A DNA stretch of 64,000 nucleotides from an uncultured Saprospiraceae bacterium (GTDB taxonomy: Bacteria; Bacteroidota; Bacteroidia; Chitinophagales; Saprospiraceae), in assembly GCA_937929945.1 (NCBI GenBank), contig CALFUK010000048.1:61271-125270 (forward strand), given 5' to 3'. Every line of letters begins with the position of its first letter. Position 1 is the stretch's first letter. The translations under genes and the position numbers were made by a program. Shown piece by piece: positions 1-8,855 of the stretch. The notes below the pieces were generated by a model that searched no databases, was not told where the DNA came from, and saw only the letters and a list, made by a program, of their open reading frames with translations.

Positions 1-468
1 ACAGAAAGCGAATGGGAATACGCCGCTCGAGGTAAGAGAACTAACCAAGTGTACCCCTGGGGTAATGACCCCATCAGTCCTCAACGAGCTAATTATTGGC
101 AGGGCGAATTCCCCTTTGAGAATACAGGTAGCGATGGTCACGCCACTACCGCTCCAGTCAGATCATACGAAGCGAATGCACATGGCCTGTATGACATGGC
201 GGGAAACGTCTGGGAATGGTGTTCTGACTGGTATAAGTATGGCCACTACGCAGAGAAAGTAGCCGATAAGGATACGCTCAACCCTGCAGGGCCTGATATC
301 AGCTTCGACCCACAGGAGCCTACTATACCGAAGAAGGTCATCAGAGGAGGCTCCTTCTTATGCAATGACTCATACTGCAGCGGCTACAGGGTATCCGCCA
401 GAATGAAGTCCAGCCCTGATACGGGATTAGAGCATACAGGCTGCCGCTGTGCCAGGTCTTTGCGATAA
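1..468 (+). CDS. Formylglycine-generating enzyme (SUMF1/FGE-sulfatase domain) protein, 3' end
   Basis: The open frame enters from the left edge, so only the C-terminal 155 residues are seen. It begins with the FGE hallmark TESEWEYAARG, continues with GLYDMAGNVWEWCSDWY and ends in RGGSF...GCRCARSLR, all typical of the SUMF1/FGE-sulfatase fold. In true FGE, two cysteines four residues apart bind copper and oxidise a sulfatase cysteine to formylglycine. The fragment has this pair (CNDSYC, around positions 361-380), so it may be a catalytic enzyme rather than one of the many inactive FGE-fold proteins such as the gliding/T9SS GldK/GldJ type. No sulfatase gene lies in the window. The domain assignment is firm; catalytic activity is inference, and the N-terminus is outside the window. 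Confidence 0.85.
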   Translation, partial: TESEWEYAARGKRTNQVYPWGNDPISPQRANYWQGEFPFENTGSDGHATTAPVRSYEANAHGLYDMAGNVWEWCSDWYKYGHYAEKVADKDTLNPAGPDISFDPQEPTIPKKVIRGGSFLCNDSYCSGYRVSARMKSSPDTGLEHTGCRCARSLR

Positions 469-511
469 ATACTGGAACAAACAATAATATCTGAAAATAA
501 GGATAAATGAC

Positions 512-1630
512 TTATCCCAAAGCTTGGCTCAGGTCCTCTATCAGATCGTCCACATGCTCCAGACCGATGGACAGCCGCAGTAGATTCTGAGGCGTCTTAG
601 TCCCTTCCGCTTCTACAGAGTAGCGGTGCTCTATCAAGCTGTGTGTGCCTCCGAAGCTGGTGGCTCTGGTGATGAGTCCCAACCGGTTAGTCACATCAAT
701 GGCTTGCTGTGCGTCACCTCTCACTAAGAAGGACATCAAAATGCCATAATCTGACATCTGTCGAGAGGCGACTTCATAGCCCACTGACTCCGGGATACCT
801 GGATACAGGACTGACTCTACCTGTGGATGCCCCTGTAAGAATGATACAATCTGCTTCGCATGGTCTGTCATGGCTCTGACCCGATAGCTCATGGTCTGGA
901 TACCTCTCAGTGTCAGCCAGCACTCAAAAGGTGATGGCACTGCTCCTCCCATCTTCTGGATGTATACTAACCTCTCCCATCGCTCATCTTCTACCTGAGT
1001 GACGATGGCTCCTCCCAGCACATCACTGTGCCCCGCTATGTATTTAGTGGTAGCATGGAGCACATAGTCAGCCCCTAGAGCCAGTGGCTGCTGTAATATG
1101 GGGGTCGCTATGGTATTATCCACAGCTACCTGAATGTCATGAGCATGGGCGATCTCGACTACTGCTTTTATATCTGTGACTGTGAGCTGAGGATTAGAGG
1201 GCGTCTCTACGATGATTAGTTTAGTCTCTGATGAGATGTACTGCTCCACCTGATCCAATGATCTCATATCAATAAAATCAAAGCGAATGCCCATAGGAAC
1301 GAATACCTTCTTCATCAGCTCCATGATCCCGAAGTATAAGATGTCTGGCGCTATCACATGATCTCCTGGCAGCAGGGTCTGTAATAAGGTCATCATAGCC
1401 GCTGAGCCAGATGAAAACGCAGCAGCAGCCACCCCACCCTCCAAATCCGCTAAGCAATCTTCCAGTGATTTTCGATTGGGATTGGTATATCTAGAATACA
1501 GGTGACCTTTGGAATAAGCTCCATCTAAATCACGCTCAAAAGTAGAGCTGAGGTGTATCGGGGACACGATAGCTCCCGTATTCGGATCGACGGACTGTCC
1601 TGTATGTATGGCTCTGGTCTCTGGTCTCAT
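512..1630 (-). CDS. PLP-dependent trans-sulfuration enzyme (cystathionine gamma-synthase/lyase family)
   Basis: 372 residues, the usual length of the Cys/Met-metabolism PLP family. The N-terminal part has SSTFERDL and SRYTNPNR (substrate and phosphate contacts). The central part has the aspartate-containing AVDNTIATP motif and HATTKYIAGHSDVLGG, in which Lys196 is the expected PLP-binding lysine. The family catalyses gamma-replacement or elimination on homoserine esters or cystathionine in cytosolic methionine/cysteine metabolism. Sequence alone does not separate synthase (MetB), lyase or O-acylhomoserine sulfhydrylase, so no symbol is given. The gene converges on the FGE gene and is followed upstream by tmk on the same strand with a gap of about 90 bases. 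Confidence 0.9.
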   Translation of the reverse strand: MRPETRAIHTGQSVDPNTGAIVSPIHLSSTFERDLDGAYSKGHLYSRYTNPNRKSLEDCLADLEGGVAAAAFSSGSAAMMTLLQTLLPGDHVIAPDILYFGIMELMKKVFVPMGIRFDFIDMRSLDQVEQYISSETKLIIVETPSNPQLTVTDIKAVVEIAHAHDIQVAVDNTIATPILQQPLALGADYVLHATTKYIAGHSDVLGGAIVTQVEDERWERLVYIQKMGGAVPSPFECWLTLRGIQTMSYRVRAMTDHAKQIVSFLQGHPQVESVLYPGIPESVGYEVASRQMSDYGILMSFLVRGDAQQAIDVTNRLGLITRATSFGGTHSLIEHRYSVEAEGTKTPQNLLRLSIGLEHVDDLIEDLSQALG

Positions 1631-1723
1631 TGTTATTGTTTTTTATAAGTATAATGCCTGTCAGCATACAATTAGGCTAAATCAAAAAAATTGGACAGCT
1701 TAGTCATCTACCACAAAGACGTC

Positions 1724-2362
1724 TCATGTGTTTTGATCGATGATGTAATGGTCTAAGATGCCTTGCACAGCAGTGGTGCAGGCCTCTACAGGCACCCCAG
1801 CATCTATGATTTCGATCGGAAGGTCCAGATGATGCGTTTTTAAGCTCAGGAGGTAGTTCTGCCTGATGCCTTGTAGTAACTCCAGCTTTTCGAATTTTTC
1901 TTGCTGCTCATTTCTTGCGGTGATCCTCTCCATGCTTTGCTCCGCTGTCAGATCAAGGTATATCGTGACATCAGGTGCTAACAGCTGATGACAGATGTCA
2001 TTCATACCCACCACCCTCTCAATAGGCATGTGCAGGCCATGGTAGGCGTAGGATGACCAATAGTATCGATCTGAGATGACAGTGATGCCTTCCTCTAGCT
2101 TGGCCAGTAGCCCATCTGCATTATTCTGAATGTGATCCAATCTGTCCGCCACAAAGAGTGCCGCAAGCGTCTCTTCGCTGACCGTTAGCTCATTTTTAAG
2201 GACGCTTCTGATCAATTTGCCAATTGGACGGGCTGTGGGTTCTGTTGTGATGTAGACCTTCAATCCATGATCTTCCAAATATTGCTGGGCAAACCGCAGC
2301 TGTGTGGACTTACCTGACCCATCAATTCCTTCAAATACAATAAATTTGCCCCTACTCGTCAT
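1724..2362 (-). CDS. tmk: Thymidylate kinase
   Basis: Phosphorylates dTMP to dTDP in the cytosol, an essential step of dTTP synthesis. The P-loop GIDGSGKST lies near the N-terminus, followed by TTEPTARPIGKLIR and ADRLDHIQ (nucleotide binding) and the SDRYYWSSYAY segment of the DRY motif. I chose the ATG at 2362 (212 aa) rather than an upstream in-frame start at 2407, because the extra 15 residues do not resemble the family and the core begins a few residues after this methionine. It is divergent from the hypothetical gene at 2427, with a 64-base shared intergenic region. Confidence 0.93.
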   Translation of the reverse strand: MTSRGKFIVFEGIDGSGKSTQLRFAQQYLEDHGLKVYITTEPTARPIGKLIRSVLKNELTVSEETLAALFVADRLDHIQNNADGLLAKLEEGITVISDRYYWSSYAYHGLHMPIERVVGMNDICHQLLAPDVTIYLDLTAEQSMERITARNEQQEKFEKLELLQGIRQNYLLSLKTHHLDLPIEIIDAGVPVEACTTAVQGILDHYIIDQNT

Positions 2363-2426
2363 ATTATTTGTGATATTTACGCTTCCAACATAACTAATTA
2401 CTAACAAAATAACTGATTAACTAGGA

Positions 2427-2975
2427 ATGGAAAAGTACACGGCCATTAAAGAAAAGGTGGAGAAGTATAAACACATGCTCGACAAGGTATTGACCTGGAG
2501 GACAGCTTGGGACGACTCTTTGAAAAAATTTATACTATCGGAACTTAAGAAACTACTCAAAACGACTGACATGGAAGCGACCTTCTCAGAAGAGGAGAAA
2601 ATCAAAGGTCTCGAATCCATCTCTATCAAATTAGGTAATCGGAAGAGCGGCATCTATGAGATAGCGGATGGTAATCAGCGCAAGGACTTTTTCAAAGAGT
2701 ATGGGACAATGGTCTATAGCCAACTATTCAATGGTAAAGTGCAAGTGTGGATGTCATACCCATTTATAGAAGGGCTCATGGAACCCAGACCACCTAAGCT
2801 CATTGGCATTTACGCTCCACCAGAATTTAATGAAGATCTGATCATTTCTAATTTTGAATCCTTTTTGAATGGCTTAATCGAATGGGAGGATTATGATGAT
2901 GACGATCCCGTGAGCCAAACTCCACAAACACAGATCGGATTTGGATTCAATCAAAATCTAGATACAGAAGAATAG
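2427..2975 (+). CDS. Conserved hypothetical protein, 182 aa, soluble
   Basis: No signal peptide or membrane segment. The N-terminal 50 residues are charged and helical (KEKVEKYKHMLDKV). The middle holds a beta-rich region (GKVQVWMSYPFIEG), and the end is acidic with DYDDDDP. I do not recognise a named family; the compact form and lack of secretion signal suggest a cytosolic protein. The gene is divergent from tmk and convergent with the gene at 3033. A C-terminal low-complexity tail rich in Gln/Asn/Thr follows the acidic run. Confidence 0.75.
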   Translation: MEKYTAIKEKVEKYKHMLDKVLTWRTAWDDSLKKFILSELKKLLKTTDMEATFSEEEKIKGLESISIKLGNRKSGIYEIADGNQRKDFFKEYGTMVYSQLFNGKVQVWMSYPFIEGLMEPRPPKLIGIYAPPEFNEDLIISNFESFLNGLIEWEDYDDDDPVSQTPQTQIGFGFNQNLDTEE

Positions 2976-3032
2976 TCGAGTCGAGAAAGTTGAATAGTAC
3001 GAATGTACTAAAGCAATCAATCCCGATAAGAA

Positions 3033-3572
3033 TCAAACATTGAGCAGACAGGCTAAGACTTGCTGCAGCTCCTGTTTATCTTGTGGTTTTAGGTCGTAGC
3101 GTAGCAAATTATGATCGACATCTTCAAACATGATGGCCTGAATACCCTCTTCTTTGAATATTTTTTTGAGGTTGTCTTTTCCAAACATACCTCCGAAATT
3201 AAATATCATGCTGCCCTTACAGTTCTCCTTACTGTTACTCTTCAGCGGGACCTGCTTATCCTTCTGAGTGAAGAGTGTGATCTCTAATGACATCGGAACA
3301 CATATCTCTGCCGGTGACTTAAATCGTAATGTGAGCTCCTTATTCTGGCGGACGATGAGTAAGTCAATACTGCTTTCTCCTGATCCGTCTACGAAATTAA
3401 ATTTTTTCTTGCCAGCAAAGGTGATTTTGCCTGTAATGGGGTTAGTCTTGGACAATATCCTGATGGAGCAATTCTTATCTAATTCCACTCTCGGACTGGT
3501 GTCAGCGAAGCTTAATAAGGAGAGCAAGACCACTAATACTTTTATCAATTGCAAGATTTTGTTGATGAGCAA
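3033..3572 (-). CDS. Exported hypothetical protein, 179 aa
   Basis: The first 25 residues form a plausible signal peptide (basic start, hydrophobic stretch VLVVLLSLLSFA). The remainder is a mixed alpha/beta domain with two cysteines in the mature part (EICVP and ENCKG) and one near the C-terminus (LACLL). It contains a short FNFGGMFG glycine-rich stretch. Family and function are not recognised. It stands alone on its strand, between convergent 2427 and divergent terC. Confidence 0.65.
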   Translation of the reverse strand: MLINKILQLIKVLVVLLSLLSFADTSPRVELDKNCSIRILSKTNPITGKITFAGKKKFNFVDGSGESSIDLLIVRQNKELTLRFKSPAEICVPMSLEITLFTQKDKQVPLKSNSKENCKGSMIFNFGGMFGKDNLKKIFKEEGIQAIMFEDVDHNLLRYDLKPQDKQELQQVLACLLNV

Positions 3573-3629
3573 TAATAATCAATAGCTAATACATCACATA
3601 TTTTTTTAACATATAGTGTGTATCTACCA

Positions 3630-3657
3630 TTGGATTCGACCAATAATAATAAATTTG
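3630..3657 (+). promoter_or_regulatory. Predicted Bacteroidota promoter for terC-apbE
   Basis: TTG at 3630-3632 and TAAATTTG at 3650-3657 with a 17-base spacer match the Bacteroidota -33/-7 pattern (TTTG and TAnnTTTG). The -7 box lies 33 bases before the terC ATG. The match was found by eye; no transcription start is known. Confidence 0.55.
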
Positions 3658-3690
3658 CAGCAGATATTAACATTGAAATCTAATTAGTTT

Positions 3691-4542
3691 ATGGATATGA
3701 TATATATGATAGCTATGCCAGACTTCGCAAGTGGCGAGATGTGGATGAGTCTAGTGACACTATTTCTCTTAGAAATCATCCTCGGGGTAGATAATATCAT
3801 TTTTATATCCATCACTGCTGCCAAGCTGGAAGAAAAAGAGCAGGCCAAGGCGACTAATATAGGTCTGATCCTTGCCATGGCCATGAGAATCATCCTACTC
3901 TTTGGCGTGACTTGGCTGATAGCCATGAATGAACCTTGGCTATCATTCGACCTGAGCTGGCTACACGGAGGATTCTCCATTCAGAGCCTGATCTTAATCG
4001 CTGGAGGTATATTCCTACTCTATAAAAGTGTGTCAGAGATCCATCATAAACTGGAAGGTGACGCCCAAGAAGCTGCTGGTGGGAGTCGAGTCAAAACCAC
4101 GTTGAAAAGTGCGATCATTCAGATTGCTATTATCAACATTGTGTTTTCATTTGACTCCATACTGACGGCCATCGGCATGACGAATGGACTCGAAGGAGCA
4201 CTGATGGTCATGATCGTAGCCGTAGTGCTGTCCGTCATAGTCATGATGCTATTCGCGACACCCGTCGGTCGATTCGTCAATAATCATCCTACAGTACAGA
4301 TGCTGGGACTCTCCTTTCTCATACTGATCGGCTTTATGCTGATCTTAGAAGGATGCCATCTCGCGCACCTCAGCGTCTTCGGACAAGAGGTCGGAGCGGT
4401 GCCAAAAGGATACCTCTATTTCGCCATCGCCTTTGCCCTCGGTGTAGAATTCCTCAACATCCGCTTACGCAAAAAGAAGAAAGATCCCGTACAGCTGCAT
4501 GGCATTAAAAAGGAAGCAATAAAAGATGGAATGCTGAAATGA
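3691..4542 (+). CDS. TerC family integral membrane protein
   Basis: 283 residues with about seven hydrophobic segments. The N-terminal half carries LEIILGVDNIIFISI and the second half the pseudo-repeat VFSFDSILTAIG; these paired acidic membrane motifs define the TerC/Alx family. Family members are implicated in metal ion (notably manganese) efflux, tellurite resistance or metallation of exported proteins in the inner membrane. The C-terminus is a basic RLRKKKKD cytosolic tail. The stop codon overlaps the start of apbE by four bases (ATGA), so the two are almost certainly co-translated. The substrate cannot be told from sequence. Confidence 0.9.
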   Translation: MDMIYMIAMPDFASGEMWMSLVTLFLLEIILGVDNIIFISITAAKLEEKEQAKATNIGLILAMAMRIILLFGVTWLIAMNEPWLSFDLSWLHGGFSIQSLILIAGGIFLLYKSVSEIHHKLEGDAQEAAGGSRVKTTLKSAIIQIAIINIVFSFDSILTAIGMTNGLEGALMVMIVAVVLSVIVMMLFATPVGRFVNNHPTVQMLGLSFLILIGFMLILEGCHLAHLSVFGQEVGAVPKGYLYFAIAFALGVEFLNIRLRKKKKDPVQLHGIKKEAIKDGMLK

Positions 4543-5573
4543 GGATAGCACTGACAATATGCCTACTCGCAGGACTCCTCTCATCTTGTCAGAACGATAC
4601 ATCAGAATATTCCAAGCTACAGGGGGAAACAATGGGCACATACTATGCCGTGACCTGCGCACCCTGTGATCAGGGCATGAAGCATGACATAGACCAGCTG
4701 CTGGTGGATCTCAACTTAGAATTATCCACCTATATACCGAAGTCATTCATCTCCCAGTTCAACAGATCTGCAGAAGGCATACCCGATCATCAAAATGGCA
4801 AAAGACTCGATGGATTCATCGCCAACCTACAAAAGTCAAAAGAAATATTCGTCCAGTCTCGGGGCGCCTTTGACCCTTCCATCATGCCTCTGGTGAATTA
4901 CTGGGGATTCGGCTACACGCCTAAAAGAAAGATCGAAGAAGCTGATATAGAAAAAATAGACTCAATATTGCCCTACGTGGGGATGGGCTTAGTCAAGTGG
5001 GATCGAAAGAATCAATTCATCAGAAAAGATACTGCGGGTGTACAGTTAGACTTCAGCGCGCTCGCTAAAGGCTACGGCGCTGACCTGATAGCAGGCTATC
5101 TGGAAGCAAAAGGTGTGCATGATTACCTCATTGATATAGGAGGTGATGGCCGATCTAAGGGGCTCAGCCCTAGTGAAAAAAAGTGGACGCTTGGTATCAA
5201 CTATCCCTCGGTCGAGGCCGGACTCACTGACATCTATGCCTACATCAGCATCTCTGATCGAGCACTAGCGACATCTGGTAACTACAGAAACTATCACAAA
5301 CTGGATGATGGCACGATATACAGTCACACCATCGACCCCAAGACAGGGTATCCTAAGAAGAGCGACATCCTGAGTGCCAGCGTTCTCGCTGAAGACTGTA
5401 TGACTGCAGACGCCTGGGCCACCGCCTTCATGAGCATGGGTCTGACTAAATCTATCAATAAAAGCAAATCGTTGGCGAATATTGAAGTGCTATTCATTCA
5501 TAGCGAAAAAGACAATAGCCTTTCAGCTTACATGAGTGACGGCTTTAAGAATCACATCTTAGACATAAAATAA
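4539..5573 (+). CDS. apbE: FAD:protein FMN transferase (ApbE), lipoprotein
   Basis: Attaches FMN covalently to Thr/Ser of exported flavoproteins such as Nqr and Rnf subunits, using FAD and Mg2+. It starts with a lipoprotein signal (LLAGLLSSCQ). Family motifs follow in order: GETMGTYYAV, the GAFDPSIMPLVNYWGF segment, DFSALAKGYGAD, IDIGGDG, SHTIDPKTGYP and MTADAWATAFMSMG with the metal-binding aspartate. Length 344 aa is normal. It overlaps terC by four bases. No obvious flavinylated target gene is in the window. Confidence 0.92.
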   Translation: MRIALTICLLAGLLSSCQNDTSEYSKLQGETMGTYYAVTCAPCDQGMKHDIDQLLVDLNLELSTYIPKSFISQFNRSAEGIPDHQNGKRLDGFIANLQKSKEIFVQSRGAFDPSIMPLVNYWGFGYTPKRKIEEADIEKIDSILPYVGMGLVKWDRKNQFIRKDTAGVQLDFSALAKGYGADLIAGYLEAKGVHDYLIDIGGDGRSKGLSPSEKKWTLGINYPSVEAGLTDIYAYISISDRALATSGNYRNYHKLDDGTIYSHTIDPKTGYPKKSDILSASVLAEDCMTADAWATAFMSMGLTKSINKSKSLANIEVLFIHSEKDNSLSAYMSDGFKNHILDIK

Positions 5574-5668
5574 AGTCTATATTTCGAAGAGAATTAAGGT
5601 CCCAGTAAAGGTCAGTTGGATATAATTATTCGTTATTAGACATTGAGACACATAATCAAAAAAAACAA

Positions 5669-6496
5669 ATGGAATTAGAATTTAACCTGAGCAAAGACAT
5701 CGTATTTTTTGACATAGAGTCGACAGGTCTCAATGTCATCCGAGATCGTATCGTACAGATCGCTCTGATTAAATATTATGCGGATGGCCAGCCATCACAA
5801 GAGATGGAAATGCTAATCAATCCTGGCATCCCCATCTCTCAAGAAGCCATGGAGGTCCATGGGATCACGCCCGACAAGCTGAAGAATAAACCCTCCTTCC
5901 AGCAGGTGGCCCAGCAAATATATGACTTCATCGGTGATGCTGATCTGGCAGGCTACAACTCTGATCGCTTCGATGTCCCTATGCTCATGGAAGAATTTGC
6001 GAGAGCAGGCATCAATCTGAAGATGGATCACCGTAAATCTATCGATGTCCAAAAGATATTCTACAAAATGGAGCCGCGCACCCTTAAAGCCGCACTCCAG
6101 CTCTACTGCGGCAAGTCCTTAGAAGATGCGCACGATGCACTGGCAGACGTGAGAGCCACCGTCGACGTCCTTAAAGGGCAGATCATGCGGTATGAGGATG
6201 TAGACCACGTGGATGGTGATGGATTCGTGACCAAGGCACCTATCAAGAATGATATGAATGCCATCTACGACTTCACCGCTGATAGAAAATCCATTGACGT
6301 GACGAACCGATTAAAATACGACCCCAGTGGCCAAGTCGTCTTTAACTTCGGTAAATACATAGGTAAGCCCGTAGCAGAGACGCTGCACAAGGATAAAAAC
6401 TACTATCACTGGATTATGAACAAAGACTTTTCTTCCCAAGTGAAAACCATGGTAGAAAAACTGGTCAAAGAGCATCAAGCAAAACCAAATGCCTGA
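5669..6496 (+). CDS. DEDDh 3'-5' exonuclease (DnaQ/PolC-epsilon-like)
   Basis: The N-terminal 175 residues are an RNase-T/DnaQ exonuclease domain: ExoI VFFDIESTGLNV (Asp and Glu), ExoII GYNSDRFDVPML (Asp) and ExoIII HDALADVRATVD (His and Asp of the DEDDh type), so all catalytic residues are present. Residues 205-270 form a small domain (FNFGKYIGKPV...YYHWIM) like the C-terminal domain seen in exodeoxyribonuclease X and related proteins. It probably proofreads or trims DNA in the cytosol; it is too short to be a polymerase. The last eight bases overlap the following MbnP-like lipoprotein gene, an unexpected partner for a nuclease. Confidence 0.88.
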   Translation: MELEFNLSKDIVFFDIESTGLNVIRDRIVQIALIKYYADGQPSQEMEMLINPGIPISQEAMEVHGITPDKLKNKPSFQQVAQQIYDFIGDADLAGYNSDRFDVPMLMEEFARAGINLKMDHRKSIDVQKIFYKMEPRTLKAALQLYCGKSLEDAHDALADVRATVDVLKGQIMRYEDVDHVDGDGFVTKAPIKNDMNAIYDFTADRKSIDVTNRLKYDPSGQVVFNFGKYIGKPVAETLHKDKNYYHWIMNKDFSSQVKTMVEKLVKEHQAKPNA

Positions 6497-7292
6497 GCAC
6501 TGGATAAAATTATGGCTACTCATCACGAGCTTATCAATGACCCTCTTAGCCTGCTACGAGCCCATAGATGGCTGCTTAGACCCACTATCCAAGAATTATG
6601 ACCTGACTGCTGATGATGGCTGTAGTGAGTGCTGTACCTACCCTACGCTAGGCATGGGGCTCACGCACAGATGGGGAGAGGAGGCACTATCCACCGATAG
6701 TACATACCTCAATGGTATGCGTCAAGCCTTTCGACTGATAGAAGCATCATTTCTGGTGCATGACATATCTGTCCGCCAGTCAGATATCTTACGAAGCAGC
6801 TCCGATAGTATCAATGTCTCCTGTGATATGACATCAGTCTTCATTTCTGATAGCTATCGTGATCTAAGTCTTGCCAAGCGCAGTACATCACTAAGTGAAT
6901 TCAGATCATCAGGTATCTATGATCAATTCAATTTTTCGCTCGGCATGAGCGAGTGTGCCCAGGCAGCAGAGCTGACAGACTTGGACCAAGAGTCTGCTAC
7001 TTACAGCACACTGATCGAATACCAGAATGAAGATAATAGCTACACCAGCATGAGCTTTCAGCTTATCCCTTCTGGTTCAATGGATACGCTATCAATTGAT
7101 CTCAATAATGCCCCTCCTATCAATATAGCGCTTGAGACCGTCATAAATCAGGACAGAGGCGATAACCTTATCGTGCCTATCGTTGTTGATTATGCTGTAT
7201 GGCTTAGCGGCATATCCCTTGATATGACGACAGAAGAGCTAAAACAAAGTATCTTAAATAATACCAGAGGCGCTTTCTCTGTTTTGGAATAA
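6489..7292 (+). CDS. MbnP-like lipoprotein (copper-associated partner of MbnH)
   Basis: 267 residues with a lipoprotein signal (MTLLACYEP, Cys22). A short cysteine-rich region follows (GCLDPLSKNYD and ECCTYP), resembling the GCxDPxAxNY motif common in Bacteroidota secreted proteins. The domain from about residue 55 to 255 has GLTHRWGEEAL near its start and VDYAVWLSGISL near its end, as in MbnP-family proteins. In methanobactin-type systems MbnP is a substrate of the diheme enzyme MbnH, which oxidises a tryptophan to kynurenine. The start overlaps the upstream exonuclease, and the diheme peroxidase follows after 3 bases, which strongly supports the pairing. The family assignment is from recall of motifs and context. 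Confidence 0.72.
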   Translation: MPEHWIKLWLLITSLSMTLLACYEPIDGCLDPLSKNYDLTADDGCSECCTYPTLGMGLTHRWGEEALSTDSTYLNGMRQAFRLIEASFLVHDISVRQSDILRSSSDSINVSCDMTSVFISDSYRDLSLAKRSTSLSEFRSSGIYDQFNFSLGMSECAQAAELTDLDQESATYSTLIEYQNEDNSYTSMSFQLIPSGSMDTLSIDLNNAPPINIALETVINQDRGDNLIVPIVVDYAVWLSGISLDMTTEELKQSILNNTRGAFSVLE

Positions 7293-7295
7293 ATC

Positions 7296-8396
7296 ATGAG
7301 GCAAACACTTTTCATATTCATAGTGCTACTGTCTATACTCTTATCCTGTGGTAAGGACGAGGCACCCTCAGAGATGGGCGGTGACCTCACATTATTTCCT
7401 TATCAGCCAGAGAGTTATGATCTCCAGATTCCTGAAGGCTTTCCTCAGATGGTGATTCCAGCAGATAATCCGCTCACTGTGGCTGGTGTATCTCTGGGCA
7501 GACATCTATTTTATGACCCCATTCTCTCCGTGGACAGCACTCAGTCATGCTCCAGCTGTCACCTGCAAGCGGCTAACTTCACAGATAATCTCGCAGCCAG
7601 CACAGGCGTAGATGGCATCACAGGTAATCGCAGCAGCATGACACTGCTCAATATCGGATTCCATAATACCGGACTCTTCTGGGATGGCCGAGTCATGACC
7701 TTAGAAGAGCAGGCCTTACTGCCCGTAGAAGATCCCATCGAGCTGCACGATAGCTGGCCAAATGTAGAGCGCAAGCTACGCCGCCATAGTATGTACCCTA
7801 AGATGTTCAGAGAGGCTTTTGGCATAGAGCGTCAAGAAGATATATCACGCGATCTGGCCGTAAAAGCCATTGCCCAGTTCGAGCGGACGCTCATCAGCAG
7901 TGGTGAGTCCAAGTATGACAGGGTCGTCGCAGGTGAGGCCGTATTCACTGATCAAGAGCTTGATGGTTTTGAGATCTTTTTTGACATCAATGAAGATCAG
8001 AGCCAACACGCAGAGTGCGGCCACTGCCACAATGCACCTCTCTTTACGACTAATGAATACTTTAACAATGGCATCGATGCTGTAGAGTCACTAGCGGACT
8101 TTACCGATCTGGCGAGAGGCAAGGTCACGGGGCAGCGATTCGACAATGGTGCATTTAAAGTCCCGACACTGCGAAATATCGAGTTTACGGCTCCATTCAT
8201 GCACGATGGACGCTTCAGTCATATGGAAGAAGTCATAGATCATTATGCCACAGGCGGCAATCCTGCTGATAATTTGGGAGCTGTCATGCGCCCACTGTCG
8301 ATCTCTGAAAAGAATAAAGCAGCCCTACTGGCCTTTATTAACACGCTCCAGGACGAAGTTTTTCTTCAAAATCCAGCATTTTCAAGCCCATTTTGA
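7296..8396 (+). CDS. Diheme cytochrome c peroxidase / MbnH-like lipoprotein
   Basis: 366 residues with lipobox LLSCG (Cys18). There are two CXXCH haem c sites: CSSCH at residues 85-89 and CGHCH at 241-245. Other family motifs are GRHLFYDPILS, NTGLFWDGRV, AIAQFERTLIS and PTLRNIEFTAPFMHDGRF. Such periplasmic enzymes reduce peroxide or, as MbnH/MauG relatives, oxidise a partner protein. It lies three bases after the MbnP-like gene, which favours the MbnH role. The single-gene spacing and shared lipoprotein anchors suggest both act at the same membrane surface. It may instead be an ordinary peroxidase. Confidence 0.85.
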   Translation: MRQTLFIFIVLLSILLSCGKDEAPSEMGGDLTLFPYQPESYDLQIPEGFPQMVIPADNPLTVAGVSLGRHLFYDPILSVDSTQSCSSCHLQAANFTDNLAASTGVDGITGNRSSMTLLNIGFHNTGLFWDGRVMTLEEQALLPVEDPIELHDSWPNVERKLRRHSMYPKMFREAFGIERQEDISRDLAVKAIAQFERTLISSGESKYDRVVAGEAVFTDQELDGFEIFFDINEDQSQHAECGHCHNAPLFTTNEYFNNGIDAVESLADFTDLARGKVTGQRFDNGAFKVPTLRNIEFTAPFMHDGRFSHMEEVIDHYATGGNPADNLGAVMRPLSISEKNKAALLAFINTLQDEVFLQNPAFSSPF

Positions 8397-8664
8397 GAAA
8401 AAATTAGGCTTTTTTCATTCAATTTTTCTCTCTTTTTCTAATTTATTTTTCACAATAAAGCGACAAATCAGTGATTGTGTAACTTATAAATTAATGATTA
8501 TCAGATATTTAATCATAGAGCTGCATCATATTAAATATTTTTATATGTTACAATACTCGTTTTTTGTCCTTGTCACAACTCTTAATGTGTTGCATCTTTA
8601 TATCGTGAAGCTGATGAAGCAAACAAATTAGCCTCACACTGGCAAAAGAGCCAGTAAAAAATTC

Positions 8665-8847
8665 GGATATGTTCATGGGATAAAATTGTTAATAGTAGGC
8701 TGTGTCTCATAAAAATACACAGCTTATTATTAGCAATGATTGAATAACCGAACACCAAAATGGATTGAGTTTTAGATATATAAATTATTTTATTCTAAAG
8801 AAACATCTACTAAAGTGTAGAAAAAATTTAGGATATGTTCATGGGAT
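8665..8847. repeat. 17-base direct repeat pair, 166 bases apart
   Basis: GGATATGTTCATGGGAT occurs at 8665-8681 and again at 8831-8847, and each copy is preceded by AAAAAATT within a few bases. The intervening segment contains the GCTGTGT/ACACAGC hairpin. This could be a decayed mobile element footprint or a duplicated regulatory site. Confidence 0.6.
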
Positions 8848-8855
8848 TATAATTC

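Noticed and set aside
2362..2407. Longer start of tmk at 2407
   Set aside because: The extra residues do not match the family; the ATG at 2362 sits right before the conserved N-terminus.
8245..8631. 128-aa frame running from inside the MbnH-like gene into the intergenic region
   Set aside because: It is out of frame with the peroxidase and its extension is AT-rich low-complexity sequence.
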